From Rhodospirillaceae bacterium (lineage in GTDB: Bacteria > Pseudomonadota > Alphaproteobacteria > Rhodospirillales > Casp-alpha2): 43,848 nucleotides of DNA. Positions 33,532-41,703 of this stretch are shown piece by piece. Position 1 is the first letter of the stretch. Each line of letters begins with the position of its first letter. The notes beneath the pieces were generated by a model, which worked only from the letters and a program-made list of their open reading frames with translations, searched no databases and was not told the DNA's origin. A program made the position numbers and the translations under genes. The stretch spans positions 1 to 43,848 of the forward strand of contig JAERTE010000031.1 of NCBI GenBank assembly GCA_016845145.1. The letters are read 5' to 3'.

Positions 33532-34479
33532 ATGAACAGATTAATCGCTTTGGCGCTAGGTGCCGTTCTGCTCGTTGCAGCGGGGGGCACTAAGGCCGCA
33601 ACACCTTTGGTTGATGTTGGCTGGGTTTTGGCCAATCAGGGCAAACCCCGCATCGTGTTTCTCGACGTTCGCGGCAAGCTGGGCGGCGCCAACAAGGCGA
33701 CGTTCCTGCGCGCCCACATTCCAGGCGCGGTCTGGACGAACTACCTGAAGGATGGCTGGCGCATCAAGGACAAGGCCGGCACCGTCGGGCAGCTACCGTC
33801 GACGGCAAAGCTCGAGAAACTGATCGGTGGTCTCGGCATCGGCAATTCGGATCATGTGGTCATCGTTCCGGTGGGCGGCAAGGCGCTCGACATGGGTACG
33901 GCCACCCGCGTTTATTGGACATTCAAGGTATTGGGTCATGACAAGGTGTCGATCCTCAACGGCGGCATGAACGCTTACACCAAGAAAAAGGACGCGAAAA
34001 CCAAGAAGCCGGTCAACCCGCTCGCCAAAGGCGCCTCCAAACCGACGGCCAAGACCTTCAAGGCGAGCTTGCGCAAGGACATGCTGGTCACCAAAGCCGA
34101 CGTCCAGAAAGCGTCGGCTTCGGGCGGCATGCTGGTCGACAACCGGCCGCACAACCAGTTCCTGGGCATCAACCGCCACGGCAAGGCCAAGCGTAACGGC
34201 ACCATTCCGGGTTCGAGAAACCTGCCGGAAAACTGGATGACCATGAACGGCGGCGGCATGTTCCGCAAATCCTCGGAATTGGCCAAGCTCTACGATCTGG
34301 CCGGAGTGCCCACGTCTGGCGCGCAGATCAGCTTCTGCAACACCGGTCACTGGGCATCGCTAGGCTGGTTCACATCGTCGGAAATTCTCGGCAACAAGCA
34401 GGCCAAGATGTATGACGGCTCGATGGTCGAATGGTCGGCGGACAAGGCCCTGCCCATGCAGTCGGCGTTGCCGAACTGA
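33532..34479 (+). CDS. Exported two-domain rhodanese (sulfurtransferase)
   Basis: A 315-residue protein with a short signal peptide (LIALALGAVLLVAAGGTKA) and two rhodanese domains. The first begins VGWVLANQ..RIVFLDVRG; the second contains Cys269 in SFCNTGHWASLGW, the likely sulfur-binding residue. A basic, Lys-rich linker joins them (about 150-185). It shares its plan and the CN(S/T)GHxxS active-loop with the rhodanese at 28100, so the two are probably paralogues. GGGAGG upstream gives a strong ribosome-binding site. Confidence 0.92.
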   Translation: MNRLIALALGAVLLVAAGGTKAATPLVDVGWVLANQGKPRIVFLDVRGKLGGANKATFLRAHIPGAVWTNYLKDGWRIKDKAGTVGQLPSTAKLEKLIGGLGIGNSDHVVIVPVGGKALDMGTATRVYWTFKVLGHDKVSILNGGMNAYTKKKDAKTKKPVNPLAKGASKPTAKTFKASLRKDMLVTKADVQKASASGGMLVDNRPHNQFLGINRHGKAKRNGTIPGSRNLPENWMTMNGGGMFRKSSELAKLYDLAGVPTSGAQISFCNTGHWASLGWFTSSEILGNKQAKMYDGSMVEWSADKALPMQSALPN

Positions 34480-34493
34480 CCCAAGACGACGGC

Positions 34494-35159
34494 TTGGTTT
34501 TGTCGGGCCGTGTTCATAAACACATCGCCGCGCTCCTGGTTGTTGCCGGGAGCGCGGCTCTGTTTCTGGCGCTGCCCGTAAACCCAGCTGTCGCCGGTGC
34601 CGAGGAGGTGCGGCGGCTCGCCGCCGATATCATAGTCATGGCGGGCGATGCGCACCGTCTTGAAGATCAGGGATTGCAGCCGCTTCACAGGCAAGGCCTG
34701 AAGCAACGTATCGCCGGTTCCTTGGCAACCCTGCCGCTGGCCATCCGCCGGGCACGGACCTTCGCGCCACGCCTCGCACCATTGATGCCGCGAGATCTCA
34801 CCCAGCGTTTGCGGATGGCGCTCGCCGACGATGATATCGCGACGCTGACCTCCGAACTCGATGGGTTGAAAGCGCGCTATCCCTTTTCCGCCGTTGGTCT
34901 GTTGCCGCCCGATAAGCGGGAGAATGCCAGACACCGTGCCCGGAATCTGCACCAGAGCTATTGTGCCGGCTGCCATGACAATCCCGATTTGGAGACGCCG
35001 CGCCCGGCTTGGCCTCTGCAAGAAATGGCCCGCACCATGGCACCAGTGGAATTCGCTGCGAGGCTGTTCGTAGGCGTGCGCGGCGAACGCTTGATGGCCC
35101 TGGAAAATCCGTTGACCGACATGGAAATCTCGGCGCTTATCGCGTTTTACCGAGAGTGA
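34494..35159 (+). CDS. Exported mono-heme c-type cytochrome
   Basis: A protein of about 221 residues with a signal peptide (HIAALLVVAGSAALFLALPV..VAGA), a helical region of about 120 residues, and a C-terminal cytochrome c domain with the heme motif CAGCH and a likely Met ligand near PLQEMARTM or later. The start is uncertain: a TTG at 34494 gives a well-formed signal peptide and little overlap, while an ATG at 34431 overlaps the rhodanese gene by 49 bases; neither has a good ribosome-binding site. It would pass electrons from a periplasmic sulfur reaction to the respiratory chain. Confidence 0.75.
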   Translation: MVLSGRVHKHIAALLVVAGSAALFLALPVNPAVAGAEEVRRLAADIIVMAGDAHRLEDQGLQPLHRQGLKQRIAGSLATLPLAIRRARTFAPRLAPLMPRDLTQRLRMALADDDIATLTSELDGLKARYPFSAVGLLPPDKRENARHRARNLHQSYCAGCHDNPDLETPRPAWPLQEMARTMAPVEFAARLFVGVRGERLMALENPLTDMEISALIAFYRE

Positions 35160-35348
35160 CGCGAAGTCGGTGCAGAAGATGGCGAAAATCCCCTGTCCGT
35201 CACCAATTGAGTAAACGACCGCTTCGGGTCAATGGACTAAATCGCTTCCGCGATAATTTGGCTTGGTCCTTGGCTTGAGGCATGTCGTGCCTGGCGTGCG
35301 TTTCCTGTGTTGAGATTGAGGTTTTCTCACTCGACACAGGAGATTGTT

Positions 35349-36224
35349 ATGACTGAGCAAGCCATCAGCCCTTTGCGCCTTCGCATGATCGAGGACATGG
35401 AGATCCGTGGTTTCGCGGAGAAGACCCGGCGGGATTATCTTCGCGTGGTTCGGGACTTTGCGGTATTTGTTGGCCGTTCGCCCGATCAGGCCGAAGCGGA
35501 AGACTTGCGCCGCTATCAGCATCACCTTCGAACGTCTGGGGGCTCGGCGACGACGATCAATTCGGCGGTGTCGGCGTTACGGTTTTTCTTCGGCGTGACG
35601 CTGGACCGGAACGACGCATCAGTCGGCCTAACCCCGGTGCGCCAGCCGAAGAAGGTTCCGGTGGTGCTGAGCCCGGAGGAAGTTGCGCGGTTGCTGGACG
35701 CGGCGCCGGGGCCTAAGTACCGCGCCGCCTTGAGCATCGCCTACGGGGCGGGGCTGCGCGCCTCGGAAGTGGTGTCGCTGAAGGTGAGTGACATCGACAG
35801 CCAGCGCATGGTGATCCGGGTCGAACAGGGCAAGGGCCGCAAGGACCGCTACGCCATGCTGTCGGATGACCTGCTTGCGGTTCTGCGCAATTGGTGGAAG
35901 GCAGCGCGGTCCAAGGGCGTCATGCTGCCTTCGGGCTGGCTGTTCCCCGGCCAGAACCCGGTCAATCACCTGACCACGCGGCAACTGAACCGGGCCTTCC
36001 ACGCGGCCAGGGAAGCGGCCGGCATCGACAAGCCGATGAACCTGCATACACTTCGTCACTGCTTCGCCACGCATCTGTTGGAGCAGCAGGTCGATATCCG
36101 GGTGATCCAGGTGCTGCTCGGCCACGCCAAGCTCGACACCACGGCGCGATACAGCCGCGTCGATAGCCGCATGCTCAAGGCTGTCAAAAGCCCGCTGGAA
36201 CATCTGAGCCCGCCGCCCGCCTGA
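35349..36224 (+). CDS. Tyrosine recombinase of the IS91-type element
   Basis: A 291-residue XerC/XerD-like recombinase. An N-terminal SAM-like domain (RRDYLRVVRDFAVFVG...) is followed by the catalytic domain with Arg in GAGLRASEVVSL, Lys in QGKGRKDRYA, the HxxR in LHTLRHCFATHLLE, His in LLGHAKLDTTARYSRV and the tyrosine nucleophile in the same segment. AGGAG lies 7 bases before the ATG. Such a gene commonly precedes the transposase in one group of IS91-like elements; its role there is not settled. The transposase gene begins 12 bases later. Confidence 0.92.
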   Translation: MTEQAISPLRLRMIEDMEIRGFAEKTRRDYLRVVRDFAVFVGRSPDQAEAEDLRRYQHHLRTSGGSATTINSAVSALRFFFGVTLDRNDASVGLTPVRQPKKVPVVLSPEEVARLLDAAPGPKYRAALSIAYGAGLRASEVVSLKVSDIDSQRMVIRVEQGKGRKDRYAMLSDDLLAVLRNWWKAARSKGVMLPSGWLFPGQNPVNHLTTRQLNRAFHAAREAAGIDKPMNLHTLRHCFATHLLEQQVDIRVIQVLLGHAKLDTTARYSRVDSRMLKAVKSPLEHLSPPPA

Positions 36225-36236
36225 TCCTGGGGCGTC

Positions 36237-37439
36237 ATGCCCCGCAACAGTTTGGAGGTCGCGGATATCTTCCGCGCCCATGGTGCTGTCTGGCGCAGAG
36301 CCAATGCCGGGCACATTAGCCTCGGCCAGTTGAAGGTGATGAGTGCCATCGAGCGCTGCCGCACGTCGACGCTCGGCGGCCACGTGGAGGCTTGCAACGA
36401 ATGCGGCCATATCCGCATCGCCTACAACTCGTGCCGCAACCGGCATTGTCCCAAGTGCCAGGGAAGCGCGGCGCTCGATTGGCTGGCGGCGCGTCAGGCT
36501 GATCTGTTGCCGGTCGAGTATTACCATGTGGTGTTCACCTTACCGGTGGAGGTCAACTCGATTGCCTACCAGAACAAGGCAGCGGTCTACGCCATCCTGT
36601 TCAGGGCTGCCGCCGAGACGCTGATCACCATCGCCGCCGATCCGAGGCACCTTGGTGCCAACATCGCCGTCACCGCCGTCTTGCATACCTGGGGCTCGGC
36701 CTTGACGCATCATCCGCATGTGCATTGCATCGTGCCGGGTGGCGGCATCTCTCTGGATGGCAACGACTGGATCAACTGCCGGCCCGGCTTCTTCCTGCCC
36801 GTGCGGGTGCTGTCGAGACTGTTCCGCCGGTTGTTTCTGGAGAGACTGAACGCCGCACACAAAGCCGGACGGCTCGACTTCTTCGGCAAGCTCCGACATC
36901 TCAGTGACGAGGCCGCCTTCCATGAACACCTGGCGCCAACCCGCAAGGTCGAATGGGTGGTTTATGCCAAGCGACCCTTCGCCGGACCCGAAGCCGTGCT
37001 CGCCTATCTCAGCCGCTACACCCACCGCGTCGCCATTTCCAACAGCCGGCTGATCAAATTCGACGGCAACGGTGTCAGCTTCAGATGGAAGGACTATCGC
37101 GCCAAGGGCCGTACCCGCCACAAGACCATGACCCTGGCAACGGATGAGTTCATCCGGCGCTTTCTCACCCACGTCCTGCCGCATGGCTTCCACCGAATCC
37201 GCCATTATGGATTGTTCGCCAACTCGAGACGCGCCGGCAACCTACAGAGAGCAAGAGAACTGCTCCATGTCCCGCCGCCGAAGGAGAATGCCGAGAACAA
37301 CTCGGATGAAGAAGGGACGCTCGCACCATCGCATCCCTGTCCCCATTGCGGCGGCACCATGGTCGTCATCGAGACCTTCGAGCCGGGCCACGCACCTCGC
37401 GCACCGCCGTTATTCGCCGCCGGGAGAGTATCCGCATGA
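36237..37439 (+). CDS. IS91 family transposase
   Basis: A 400-residue rolling-circle (HUH, Y2-type) transposase. The N-terminal zinc finger is HVEACNECGHIRIAY and NSCRNRHCPKCQG, the HUH motif is HHPHVHCIVPGGG, and the tyrosines of the active site lie in AYLSRYTHRVAIS. The C-terminus has an extra CPHCGG zinc-binding pair. The length is normal for the family and no frame break is seen, so it may be active. Confidence 0.93.
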   Translation: MPRNSLEVADIFRAHGAVWRRANAGHISLGQLKVMSAIERCRTSTLGGHVEACNECGHIRIAYNSCRNRHCPKCQGSAALDWLAARQADLLPVEYYHVVFTLPVEVNSIAYQNKAAVYAILFRAAAETLITIAADPRHLGANIAVTAVLHTWGSALTHHPHVHCIVPGGGISLDGNDWINCRPGFFLPVRVLSRLFRRLFLERLNAAHKAGRLDFFGKLRHLSDEAAFHEHLAPTRKVEWVVYAKRPFAGPEAVLAYLSRYTHRVAISNSRLIKFDGNGVSFRWKDYRAKGRTRHKTMTLATDEFIRRFLTHVLPHGFHRIRHYGLFANSRRAGNLQRARELLHVPPPKENAENNSDEEGTLAPSHPCPHCGGTMVVIETFEPGHAPRAPPLFAAGRVSA

Positions 37440-37709
37440 ACAGGCAAGCAATAAATCAGCCGGTTCCGACCGCCGAAGGCATCCCTTTGTCTCGGCGTAA
37501 TCAGGGGCTCCCTGTTATATGGAAGCCGCCGCCGACAGACCCGACGGGCACCGCGGAAAATCGTCTCCGGCCCGTCACCACGGAGACCATGGTCAACACC
37601 GAGACGTCGATATGGCACGGCAACGCCATCGCCAAACCGTCAAAACCCCATAGCCAAATCCGCCTTCAACACCCGGCGAAACCGGCCCGCGATTTCCTCC
37701 ACTGAGGCT

Positions 37710-37769
37710 TGTCCGACACCTGCCAAAACGTGCCCGTCGCAGCCACCTCGCAACGGCAGGTGTCCGACA
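37710..37769. repeat. Imperfect 15-bp inverted repeat at the likely right end of the IS91-type element
   Basis: TGTCCGACACCTGCC (37710-37724) and GGCAGGTGTCCGACA (37755-37769) pair with one mismatch across a 30-base loop. The position downstream of the transposase gene suits the origin end of a rolling-circle element. Confidence 0.5.
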
Positions 37770-37928
37770 ACCCTTAACATGAGCTGACAAACGCCATCTT
37801 AACCCAAGCGAACTCGGCCTGTAACGTTCCTTGCTTTTGGGCTTCATGTGACGTTTGCGAAGAACACCCTTCATTCGGATGTTGTTCCTTGTATACAGTT
37901 TTTCTAATCTCAGGATTGCCCCAGGGTT

Positions 37929-38363
37929 GTGAGAGTGCTCTTGAATCAAATATCTCGTGTCATTGTTGTCGCAACCGGCGCCCTGTCCTCGATCCTTGGG
38001 GCAGTGGTTCTCGTCGGCTGGTACAGCCACAACACCCTGCTGATCCAGGTGTCACCAACCTTCGTGCCGATGCAGTACAACACGGCGCTGGGCTTCTTCC
38101 TATCTGGGCTTGGTGTCATGACGCTGTTTTTCGGTCAGCTCCGTATCGCCAGAGTCTCCGGCATTGTTGTCGGCCTGGTCGGAGGATTGACACTGATAGA
38201 ATATGTGGGCGGGCTGGATCTTGGCATCGACCAACTGTTCATGGAGCACTACGTTACCACACAAACGTCGCATCCGGGCCGTATGGCTCCCAACACAGCA
38301 TTGTGCTTCCTGCTCACCGGCTTAGCCTTGGTGATGTTGGCTCGGTCCGTAGAAACAGACCTA
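37929..38363 (+). pseudogene. Membrane sensor histidine kinase, 5' part (split by IS630)
   Basis: 145 codons encoding the membrane sensing region of a kinase: helices at VIVVATGALSSILGAVVLVG, ALGFFLSGLGVMTLFFG, SGIVVGLVGGLTLIEYVGG and NTALCFLLTGLALVMLA, with the extracytoplasmic YSHNTLLIQVSPTFVPMQY typical of this sensor type. The start is GTG 37929 or, better spaced from AGGG, GTG 37935. The frame is cut after Leu (CTA) by an IS630 element and runs only three codons into it. The remaining part lies at 39515-41425. Confidence 0.85.
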
Positions 38364-39512
38364 GTGGATTGAACGACACAAAAGAGTCCTTCGGGGGATT
38401 CCTTTGATCGTGTATTTGTGCGAGTCTTATGGATGCGCACAGGAATATCCATTACCGTCACTCCCGAAGACCGTCGGCGTCTCGAAGCGATTGTCCGGGA
38501 TCCGAAGCGTCCGCAGAAGCATGTCTGGCGGGCTCATATTATCCTTTTGACTGCCGACGGTTTGGGAACCATGTCGATCATGGCTCAAACCAGCAAGTCG
38601 AAGACTTGCGTTTGGCGCTGGCAGGAGCGGTTTATGTCCGAGGGCGTCAACGGTCTTCTGTATGATAAGACCCGCCCTCCCGGAAAGGCGCCGGTTCCGC
38701 CCGAGCTCGTGTCGGAGATTGTCCGATTGACGCAAACGCCGCCACCGCATGAAGCGACCCATTGGACGGTTCGTGCCATGGCCAAGGTCGCCGGTGTGGC
38801 GGCCTCCACGGTGCAGGCGATTTGGAAGGCTCACGGCCTCGCGCCGCATCGTTGGCGGGCGTTCAAGCTGTCGAACGATCCGGCTTTTGTTGAGAAACTG
38901 GAGGATATCGTCGGCCTTTATGTCTCGCCGCCAGCTCATGCCGTGGTGCTCTCGATCGATGAGAAGTCCCAGATACAAGCCCTCGACCGGACCCAGCCCG
39001 GCTTGCCGATGAAAAAGGGTCGCGGCGCCACCATGACCCATGATTACAAGCGCAACGGCACAACCACCCTGTTCGCGGCGTTGAATGTTCTCGACGGAAC
39101 CGTGATTGGTCAAAACATGCAGCGCCATCGCCACCAAGAGTTCATTCGCTTTCTCAACCGGATTGAGCGTGCCGTCCCACCGGGAAAGTTGATCCACGCC
39201 ATTGTCGATAACTACGCTGCGCACAAACATGAAAAAGTCCGTCAGTGGCTGGCCCGCCATCCAAGGTGGACATTCCATTTTACGCCGACATCGTGCTCCT
39301 GGCTCAATGCCGTCGAAGGGTTCTTTGCCAAGTTGACGCGTCGTCGCCTCAAATATGGCGTCTTCGTTTCTGTCGTCGATCTTCAAGCCACCATCAACCG
39401 GTTCGTCAAAGAGCATAACCAAGCAGAGGCCAAGCCATTCATTTGGAAGGCCGATCCAGATAAAATTATCGCCGCAAGAAAACGAGGGTTCCAAACGTTG
39501 GAATCAATCCAC
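38364..39512 (+). mobile_element. IS630-family insertion sequence
   Basis: A 1149-bp element flanked by TA on both sides (38362-38363 and 39513-39514), within CTAG at both junctions, as known for IS630-type insertions. The ends are inverted repeats GTGGATTGA. It encodes one transposase. Removing it with one TA restores the reading frame of the interrupted kinase gene exactly, so the boundaries are secure. Confidence 0.9.
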
Positions 39513-39515
39513 TAG
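38418..39515 (+). CDS. IS630 family transposase
   Basis: A 365-residue DDE transposase. An N-terminal helix-turn-helix region (about 15-130, TCVWRWQERF, VAASTVQAIWKAHGL) is followed by the catalytic core with the first Asp in VVLSIDEKSQIQAL, the second in HAIVDNYAAHKH and the Glu in SWLNAVEGFFAKL. It starts at GTG 38418; an ATG five codons later is possible. The stop codon TAG is made of the TA target duplication plus the first base of the host gene, so the insertion site itself ends the protein. The frame is intact, so the element may be active. Confidence 0.93.
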   Translation: MRVLWMRTGISITVTPEDRRRLEAIVRDPKRPQKHVWRAHIILLTADGLGTMSIMAQTSKSKTCVWRWQERFMSEGVNGLLYDKTRPPGKAPVPPELVSEIVRLTQTPPPHEATHWTVRAMAKVAGVAASTVQAIWKAHGLAPHRWRAFKLSNDPAFVEKLEDIVGLYVSPPAHAVVLSIDEKSQIQALDRTQPGLPMKKGRGATMTHDYKRNGTTTLFAALNVLDGTVIGQNMQRHRHQEFIRFLNRIERAVPPGKLIHAIVDNYAAHKHEKVRQWLARHPRWTFHFTPTSCSWLNAVEGFFAKLTRRRLKYGVFVSVVDLQATINRFVKEHNQAEAKPFIWKADPDKIIAARKRGFQTLESIH

Positions 39516-41425
39516 TTGGCCAAGCGGGTGGGATTCTAGGGGCATTGATTCTAGGTCTCGGGACAGTTGCATTCACGGGTTATGTGGTCCGACTTGAAAC
39601 GGCCTACGGTTGGGGACATCTAACCCGAATGGCGGTACATACCGCGACTGGTTTTATGGATCTTGGCATCGCCGTGATGGCTTTGGCTTGGATCAATGAG
39701 GATAGGAGAAAGAGGCGCTTCCCAAAGTGGTCACCAGGCGCAATCGCCATCGGAGTGATGACACTGACTATCGCCTTGTGGCAAGCCATAGAAACAGATG
39801 TCTCTCATAGAGGCGATGAGGGGGCCATCACCCACAGTCTTGCGCACCACCTTCTTCTTGTGTTCGGGCTGCTATTGGCGGCGGCGCTGAGCTTATCTCT
39901 CAAGCTCGCACAAACCGCCCGTGAACAGGCGCGCCACGTTTTCGACATAAACTTATCGCTCAAGGAAAGCGAAGAGAAATTTCGCTCCATGGCTGATGCG
40001 GCAAGCGATGCGGTGATCATGCTCGACAGTGATGCCAAGGTCTCATTTTGGAACCAAGCTGCAGAGAAAATGTTCGGCTTTCAAAGAGACGAAATATATG
40101 GGCGGGAGTTCCACAGACTTTGCGTGCCGAAAGATCAATTCCCGGCCTTCGAGGCGGGCTATGCGCGTTTCCGGCATACGGGCAAAGGCCAGCTTTTCGG
40201 CAGGACTGTTGAAGAAACAGCGGTACGAAAAAGCGGAAGCCAATTTCCGGTGGAGCTGTCCTTGTCTGCCGTCAAAATCAGGGACGAGTGGCACACGATT
40301 GGGATCGTTCGCGACATTACAGTCAGGCACATTCACCAGTTAGAAGTCAAACGCTTGAACAAGCGCCTGGAGCTAATTATCAAATCCGCAGCCGAGGGGA
40401 TATATGGCACCGACCATGATGGTCATTGCACCTTCATCAATCCGGCCGCGTTGGCAATGCTCGGATACGATTCAAATGAGATCGTTGGGCTCGATCAACA
40501 CGCTCTATTCCACTATGCCAAGGCCGATGGCTCCCCCTATCCGGCAAAGGACTGCCCTGTCAGCCTTGCGATCAATGATGGCAAATCACGTCACATAACC
40601 GACGAGGTCTTCTGGCGTAAGGACGGGACATCCTTTCCTGTTGATTATGTGTGCAGCCCACTCGTTGAAAACGGCAAGACCATGGGCTCTGTGGTTGCGT
40701 TCCGGGACAATACTGAACGCAAAAACTTCGAAGAAAAGCTAAAGCGTTCGAACGAGGACCTGGAGCAATTTGCCTCCGCTATTTCCCATGATCTTCAAGC
40801 TCCCCTGAATTCGGTTACGGGTTTCTTGGGGTTGATGAAATTAAAGTATGCCGACACCATAAGCCCCGACGCCCTGGAATATGTCGAACTGGCCGAAGAG
40901 GGCGGCAGGCAGATGAGTTCCTTAATCACCGATTTGTTGGAGTACTCTCGCCTTTCTACCAATAATGAGTCCTTTGCCTCCGTGGATATGACCGAAGTCT
41001 GTGGGCTTTGTCTCAACATGCTCCAAACTGAAATCGCGGAAAGCGGCGCGAGTATTGATATCAGCGACCTTAGCGAGGTTACCGGCGATAGAAGCCAGTT
41101 GATCCGCTTGGTCCAAAACCTCATTGGCAATTCCTTAAAATACCGTGCGAAAGATCGACCGCCTAAATTGCAGATATCCTCCAGGGAGGATGGTGAGTTT
41201 CTACGCTTTTCATTGTCGGACAACGGCATTGGGATCGAGCCGATATACTTTGAGAAAATTTTTGGTGTATTCGAACGTGTTCATGAGAACATGGGGTACG
41301 AGGGCACAGGAATCGGCTTGGCCCAGTGCAAGAAGATTGTCGAACGCCATGGCGGGCGCATTTGGGTGGAAAGCGAGCCAGGCAACGGCAGTACATTCTT
41401 CTTCACGTTACCAGCTTCTGTATGA
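39515..41425 (+). pseudogene. Membrane sensor histidine kinase, 3' part (split by IS630)
   Basis: This part continues the kinase with two or three more membrane helices (LGALILGLGTVAFTGYVV, AIGVMTLTIALWQ, LLLVFGLLLAAALSLSL), then a PAS domain (EEKFRSMADAASDAVIMLDS), a second PAS domain (LELIIKSAAEGIYGTDHDG), a HisKA domain with the phospho-histidine in SAISHDLQAPLNSV, and the ATPase domain with N-box LVQNLIGNSLKYR, G1 SDNGIGIEP and G2 EGTGIGLAQCKKI. It could still be translated from the TTG at 39545, giving a kinase without its first sensing helices. The restored protein would have 781 residues. No response regulator lies next to it. Confidence 0.85.
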
Positions 41426-41572
41426 CCGAGTTGGGTCAGAAGCACGCATATTGATGCGTCGATGAATTGGTCCGAAGCTGAAGGTCGAGCGGTCAATAAA
41501 TTCAGAAAAATCAGTTGCCGTCAAAATCACAACAGCTGTGCCTTCAGGACTGGAAGGAAATCACCGTCGCCG
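41426..41572 (+). repeat. Dispersed repeat, copy B
   Basis: A diverged copy of about 147 bp that begins right after the kinase stop codon: TTGGGTCA at the left, GAATTGGTCCGAAGCTGAAG and GGTCGAGCGGTCA in the centre, and TGCCTTCAGGACTGGAAGG at the right. The remaining stretch to 41658 shows no gene. Confidence 0.7.
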
Positions 41573-41658
41573 CACACAGGGGAAATAGCCAGGAACCGAC
41601 GCCGCACTTGCCCACTAAGTTAAATTCGGTTAAAAATGGCTGCTTCCAAATTAGGAGT

Positions 41659-41692
41659 GGCGCCGACCCGGTTGGCGCCGTCTTTTTTTTTT
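41659..41692 (+). terminator. Intrinsic terminator abutting the next ribosome-binding site
   Basis: Arms GGCGCCGAC and GTTGGCGCC form a 9-bp stem (one G-T pair) with a CCG loop, followed by GTC and ten T. The T-tract is directly followed by GGAGG and, 6 bases later, the ATG of the M20 hydrolase gene. It may end a transcript from upstream or attenuate the hydrolase gene. Confidence 0.8.
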
Positions 41693-41703
41693 GGAGGCAG
41701 CAC

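Larger units (their letters stand above)
35265..37769 (+). mobile_element. IS91-type element with tyrosine recombinase and Y2-type transposase
   Basis: The element encodes a XerD-like recombinase and an IS91-family transposase in tandem. The ends are approximate. A likely right end is the imperfect inverted repeat at 37710-37769, as a hairpin next to the origin end is expected for rolling-circle elements; no target duplication is expected. A 13-base match to the dispersed repeat (CCGCTTCGGGTCA, 35219-35231) lies just left of it, perhaps a truncated repeat. The 260 bases after the transposase gene hold no convincing gene. Confidence 0.7.

Noticed and set aside
37770..37928. Search for a target duplication of the IS91-type element
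   Set aside because: No matching flanks were found, and none is expected for rolling-circle transposition, so it cannot define the ends.
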